From Chitinophagaceae bacterium (GTDB lineage: Bacteria; Bacteroidota; Bacteroidia; Chitinophagales; Chitinophagaceae), in assembly GCA_014379785.1 (NCBI GenBank), contig JACMLD010000459.1, positions 1 through 8,484 of the forward strand: a stretch of 8,484 nucleotides of DNA, given 5' to 3'. The translations under genes were made by a program, and so were the position numbers. Each line of letters opens with the position of its first letter. Position 1 is the first letter of the stretch. Positions 6,399-8,484 of this stretch are shown in pieces. The notes beneath the pieces were generated by a model that saw only the letters and a list, made by a program, of their open reading frames with translations, was not told the DNA's origin and did no database searches.

Positions 6399-6521
6399 AT
6401 GAGATTCATTCTGACAATATCGTTGTTTCTATTTTTTTCTTGCTCGTCTCAGATAGATGAGCTGGACCGCGTTTATGAAAACCGGGAAGTGCTTGTCAAG
6501 GCGTTTTGGCCATTCAAGTGA
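6399..6521 (+). CDS. candidate 40-residue lipoprotein
   Basis: A short open frame beginning at ATG and reading MRFILTISLFLFFSC-SSQIDELDRVYE..., ending at TGA 6519-6521. The first 14 residues form a basic start plus hydrophobic stretch, and FFSC at 12-15 looks like a lipobox, so the mature product would be a lipid-anchored 26-residue tail rich in charged residues. The tail has no recognised domain. The ATG overlaps, within the palindrome CATG at 6398-6401, the out-of-frame ATG of the divergent YdeI-like gene. No strong promoter box is visible upstream: TTGATTTG at 6340-6347 has one mismatch to TAnnTTTG. Small lipoproteins of this size exist in Bacteroidota but are often missed by gene callers; it could also be the truncated front of a larger lipoprotein, or chance. 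Confidence 0.4.
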   Translation: MRFILTISLFLFFSCSSQIDELDRVYENREVLVKAFWPFK

Positions 6522-6575
6522 ATAGTACAATTATTTTTGCGGGCGACTAGTGCACAGTGAATAGTAGTCGCAATT
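6517..6575. repeat. interrupted direct repeat with nested hairpin
   Basis: AGTGAATAGTA occurs at 6517-6527 and 6556-6566; each is followed by CAATT, directly in the first and after an inserted GTCG in the second. The second copy takes part in a hairpin, GCGACTA (6543-6549) with TAGTCGC (6565-6571), 15-nt loop. It lies between the convergent candidate lipoprotein (first repeat overlaps its stop codon) and the VOC-like gene. A terminator role is possible but there is no T-tract on either side. Confidence 0.4.
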
Positions 6576-6602
6576 CCGAAGAACCAAGAACTTCTTTTCC
6601 CC

Positions 6603-7025
6603 CTATTTTTCGGCTCTGAAAACCCAGGACACACCAAATTTGTCTGTCAACTGTCCATACACTCCAAAGGGCATGGGTCGCAACTCCATAAAGGTTCGCT
6701 GGTCCTGTTCTGCGCCTTCTGCAAGTAGTTTAAAGATGGGCGACAGTTCCGCGCCGGTTTCTGATGTAAGATATATTGCCGTTGTATTGCCTTGTTTGGG
6801 CTCTAGTGCCGGCGAAGCCATCCAATCCGATGCTGAAATGTCAATAGCTCCATTTTTCAACTGCGCGTAGATAATTCTTTCATGTTTTTCAACAGGAAAT
6901 TGTTCCCGCATGGGAGTATCGGCTACTTTCGTGAGGGTAAGTTCGCCACCGAGTATATGTTGGTAGAACCTGAATGCTTCGGCACATTTGCCGTCAAACA
7001 GCAGAAAAGGGGTTGCTTTTGTCAT
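6603..7025 (-). CDS. VOC superfamily protein, PhnB-like (glyoxalase/bleomycin-resistance fold)
   Basis: A 140-residue soluble protein of the PhnB/'3-demethylubiquinone-9 3-methyltransferase-like' branch of the VOC fold, made of paired beta-alpha-beta-beta-beta modules. Seen: the opening TPFLLFDGKCAEAFRFYQ followed by ILGGEL (5-29), with the typical 'A.aFrFY...lGge' helix; an ADTPMREQFP-K-H-E-R segment (35-50) typical of the family; the strand 'IIYAQLKNGAIDISASD' (51-67); and the C-terminal GVYGQLTDKFGVSWVF (121-136), a strong family signature (usually G.fG.v.D.fGv.W.f). The length is complete, with an ATG start and no Shine-Dalgarno. Most members have no proven reaction despite old names suggesting ubiquinone methylation; I would not assign one. 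It is a single gene, convergent with the candidate small lipoprotein and followed by an interrupted repeat. Roles in resistance or small-molecule binding are only inference from the fold. Confidence 0.9.
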   Translation of the reverse strand: MTKATPFLLFDGKCAEAFRFYQHILGGELTLTKVADTPMREQFPVEKHERIIYAQLKNGAIDISASDWMASPALEPKQGNTTAIYLTSETGAELSPIFKLLAEGAEQDQRTFMELRPMPFGVYGQLTDKFGVSWVFRAEK

Positions 7026-7624
7026 GATGAGTTTGTTTATTGCTGTGCTGAATGTCGGTGGTATTATTGGATTATAAGAGGGAATGGCGAGAAAAAGTGA
7101 GTATTCATATACAAATCGCTAAAATTCAATTTCGTTTGACAGCATTGTTCGCTTGTAACAATCCGGACAATACCATATCTGTAAAGCTGCGACTGACCTG
7201 GGAACTGCTACCTTTTCTGTTCCCAACGTTACGATACATTTTTTTCATGGATTCATCAGTCTGATTGCGGCAAGCCATATGATATACAGAAATACCGTTT
7301 TCAACCCCGTGGATTACCAATATCTAAGGAACCTGGCTTTTACTGGCCGCGATGAGAAAAGATTCAATGGAATGCTTTACAATATGCCATTCTCTGGACA
7401 TCCCACTTCATGATGGGGATATATCATCCAATCCATCCGTGCTAAATCATCTCAGGCAACAGCTGACAAGTGACCCGGAAGTGTTGAGTACGGTTCGCTT
7501 GAGCAAGGGAGTTTAAAAGATGTCTGTCGAACGTAATTCAATGCTGTTATACCTGATTCTATTTTTTATGAAAATTCTCAATGTTTTTTATTACCATTAT
7601 TTTTTGTTTAATGTCCCGACATTC
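7026..7624. other. 599-bp region without a confident gene; two overlapping short coding-like frames
   Basis: No recognised gene, RNA or insertion sequence. Two + strand frames look more protein-like than chance. One is open from 7159 to a TGA at 7411-7413, with its first ATG at 7279 (44 residues, including NPVDYQYLRNLAFTGRDEKR). The other, in the next frame, runs from ATG 7352 to TAA 7514-7516 (54 residues, ending with NHLRQQLTSDPEVLSTVRL). They overlap, so together they could be one gene broken by a frameshift between about 7385 and 7411. Neither resembles a family I know. A 64-residue frame on the minus strand over 7126-7320 has no supporting feature. The last 100 bases (about 7520-7624) are AT-rich and may contain the end of the lipoprotein transcript. 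Confidence 0.35.
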
Positions 7625-8143
7625 TTAAGGCAGCTTCGGATTATGGGGTGAAAATATTCCGTGTGTGTTTTCAAGTCCAATCCAGACGTGCAGCGTCCAT
7701 AAATTAAACTCGGTATTTATTTCCCACACATCATGACTCCCGGTAAATCCTTCGGGAGGGGGCGGAGGGTTATTGATATCAGTGATCGGAGTAGCATATT
7801 CTACGGCCACCAGCTTCATAGTGTCATTGCCGTAAGGTGCATATAACATCAACTCCGGCCTGCCCAATTCAAACTTGTCATCCAGCAAAGAGCCGTTTAC
7901 ATAGTGAAAGCCCATTTGCGTGCGGTAGCCCGTAACATCCGTATCGTAGCCGTCTGCTATTGCCTTTTTCTTATCCATATATGGAGCTACCGCATTGCGG
8001 ACAAAACCAATTTCCTGCTCCAACTGCTGTTTGCGGGTTTTTGCGCAACCGGAAAATAGGCAGGCAGAAAAGAAAGCAAACAAAAAAAGCATTGATAATT
8101 TTTTCGAATTACAGTGCATCAGGTGACTGGACGAATTTTTCAT
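7625..8143 (-). CDS. uncharacterised lipoprotein with HYVN...LHVW motifs
   Basis: A 172-residue protein with a lipoprotein signal peptide: basic residues around 14-15, a hydrophobic core LFLFAFFSACLF and lipobox LFSGC with Cys33. It would be anchored in the periplasmic or outer-membrane leaflet. After a short charged linker (KTRKQQLEQEIGFVRNAVAPY, a predicted helix with the sequence split by no gap) comes a compact domain: ADGYDTDVTGYRTQMGFHYVN (63-83), RPELMLYAPYG (95-105), LVAVEYATPI (111-120), a proline run of five (126-130), and FNLWTLHVWIGLENTHGIFSPHNP (146-169). The HYVN, PELMLY, VEY, LHVW and G-x-F-x-P-x-NP blocks are a pattern I recall in secreted or exported bacterial proteins of unknown function; I give no activity. 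Residue M9 (8117-8119) is an equally good start that yields a more typical 25-residue signal peptide. The gene stands alone, with no Shine-Dalgarno and no TAnnTTTG box found upstream. Confidence 0.85.
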   Translation of the reverse strand: MKNSSSHLMHCNSKKLSMLFLFAFFSACLFSGCAKTRKQQLEQEIGFVRNAVAPYMDKKKAIADGYDTDVTGYRTQMGFHYVNGSLLDDKFELGRPELMLYAPYGNDTMKLVAVEYATPITDINNPPPPPEGFTGSHDVWEINTEFNLWTLHVWIGLENTHGIFSPHNPKLP

Positions 8144-8484
8144 ATTGATTTGTTTTGTGTTGTTGTGACAGGGTTTATTTCCTGTTTGGTATCATCCCGA
8201 CAACCCTGTTTATTTTTTGTCCGGGACCTTTTGTTCAGAAAATGTCAGCCGTAAAATTGGGGTATGTTGTCTTACCGTATGCCAGAGGTATTCCCTATTT
8301 TACGCCGAAAAGGCTCCCTATTTTTTAATTCTGCAAACACTGGCCTCCTTTCACCACCGCATAAGTCCCAACCGAGTCTATTCAGATTTGTTGGAGACCC
8401 CAATGTTGGAGACCTTTACGGATTCCGACATTCCGGATAACTTTGATAAATGACATCAGCCTACGACCAGCAAGTACGCAAGGA
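8144..8484. other. 341-bp end region without a confident gene
   Basis: Contains the upstream region of the lipoprotein gene and no recognised coding sequence. A + strand frame from a TTG at 8217 to TGA 8451-8453 (78 residues) has an odd composition rich in Cys, Tyr and Phe and is probably spurious. Its stop overlaps an ATG at 8450-8452 (ATGA) that opens a frame to the window end beginning MTSAYDQQVRK; this might be the first codons of a gene continuing outside. TAACTTTG at 8438-8445 matches the Bacteroidota -7 box but is too near that ATG for a normal leader. TGTTGGAGACC is directly repeated at 8389-8399 and 8404-8414. Confidence 0.35.

Noticed and set aside
7126..7320. 64-codon minus-strand frame as a gene
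   Set aside because: No family resemblance, no promoter or signal features, and it overlaps more protein-like frames on the other strand.
8217..8453. 78-codon + strand frame starting at TTG
   Set aside because: Unusual composition, non-ATG start, no recognised motif; its ATGA overlap with a downstream ATG is not enough to call it a gene.

Overview
The window looks like a chromosomal segment from a Bacteroidota bacterium, probably Chitinophagaceae or a related soil/freshwater lineage. The evidence is the protein types (SRAP with an HNxKKRMPVIL-type end, CheB/CheR-histidine kinase fusion, short-signal lipoproteins), the absence of clear Shine-Dalgarno sequences before start codons, matches to the Bacteroidota promoter box TAnnTTTG, and palindromic GAGCGCAGCGAG-type repeats common in such genomes. 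The species cannot be named from the sequence.

Layout. Positions 1-216 hold the end of an SOS-associated peptidase (SRAP/YedK) gene on the + strand; its stop codon directly abuts the stop of a convergent class I SAM methyltransferase (217-1062, -). A 100-bp palindromic repeat (1086-1185) separates the methyltransferase from a very large signalling gene (1255-4635, -) that joins CheB, CheR, PAS, coiled-coil and histidine-kinase domains. Divergent from it is a membrane acyltransferase of the OafA/acyltransferase-3 family (4788-5954, +), whose last codons and stop are provided by a second, half-length copy of the repeat (5918-5972). Next come a YdeI/OmdA-like gene (-) with a damaged start, a 40-residue candidate lipoprotein (6399-6521, +), a VOC/PhnB-like protein (6603-7025, -), about 600 bp with only fragmentary open frames (7026-7624), an uncharacterised lipoprotein (7625-8143, -), and a 340-bp end region with no convincing gene.

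The genes are mostly single units in alternating orientation; I see no operon. The three + strand/- strand convergent junctions (216/217, 5954/5976, 6521/6603) have little or no room for ordinary terminators. Functions are diverse: DNA abasic-site protection, small-molecule methylation, sensory signal transduction, envelope glycan acylation, and proteins of unknown role. I see no phage, CRISPR, IS transposase, tRNA or rRNA.

The most interesting signals are the two palindromic repeats with a compensatory base-pair change between copies, the repeat-derived C-terminus of the acyltransferase, the frameshifted start of the YdeI-like gene sharing a CATG with a tiny divergent lipoprotein ORF, and decayed-looking coding frames at 7159-7516. 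No clearly new multi-gene system is visible.
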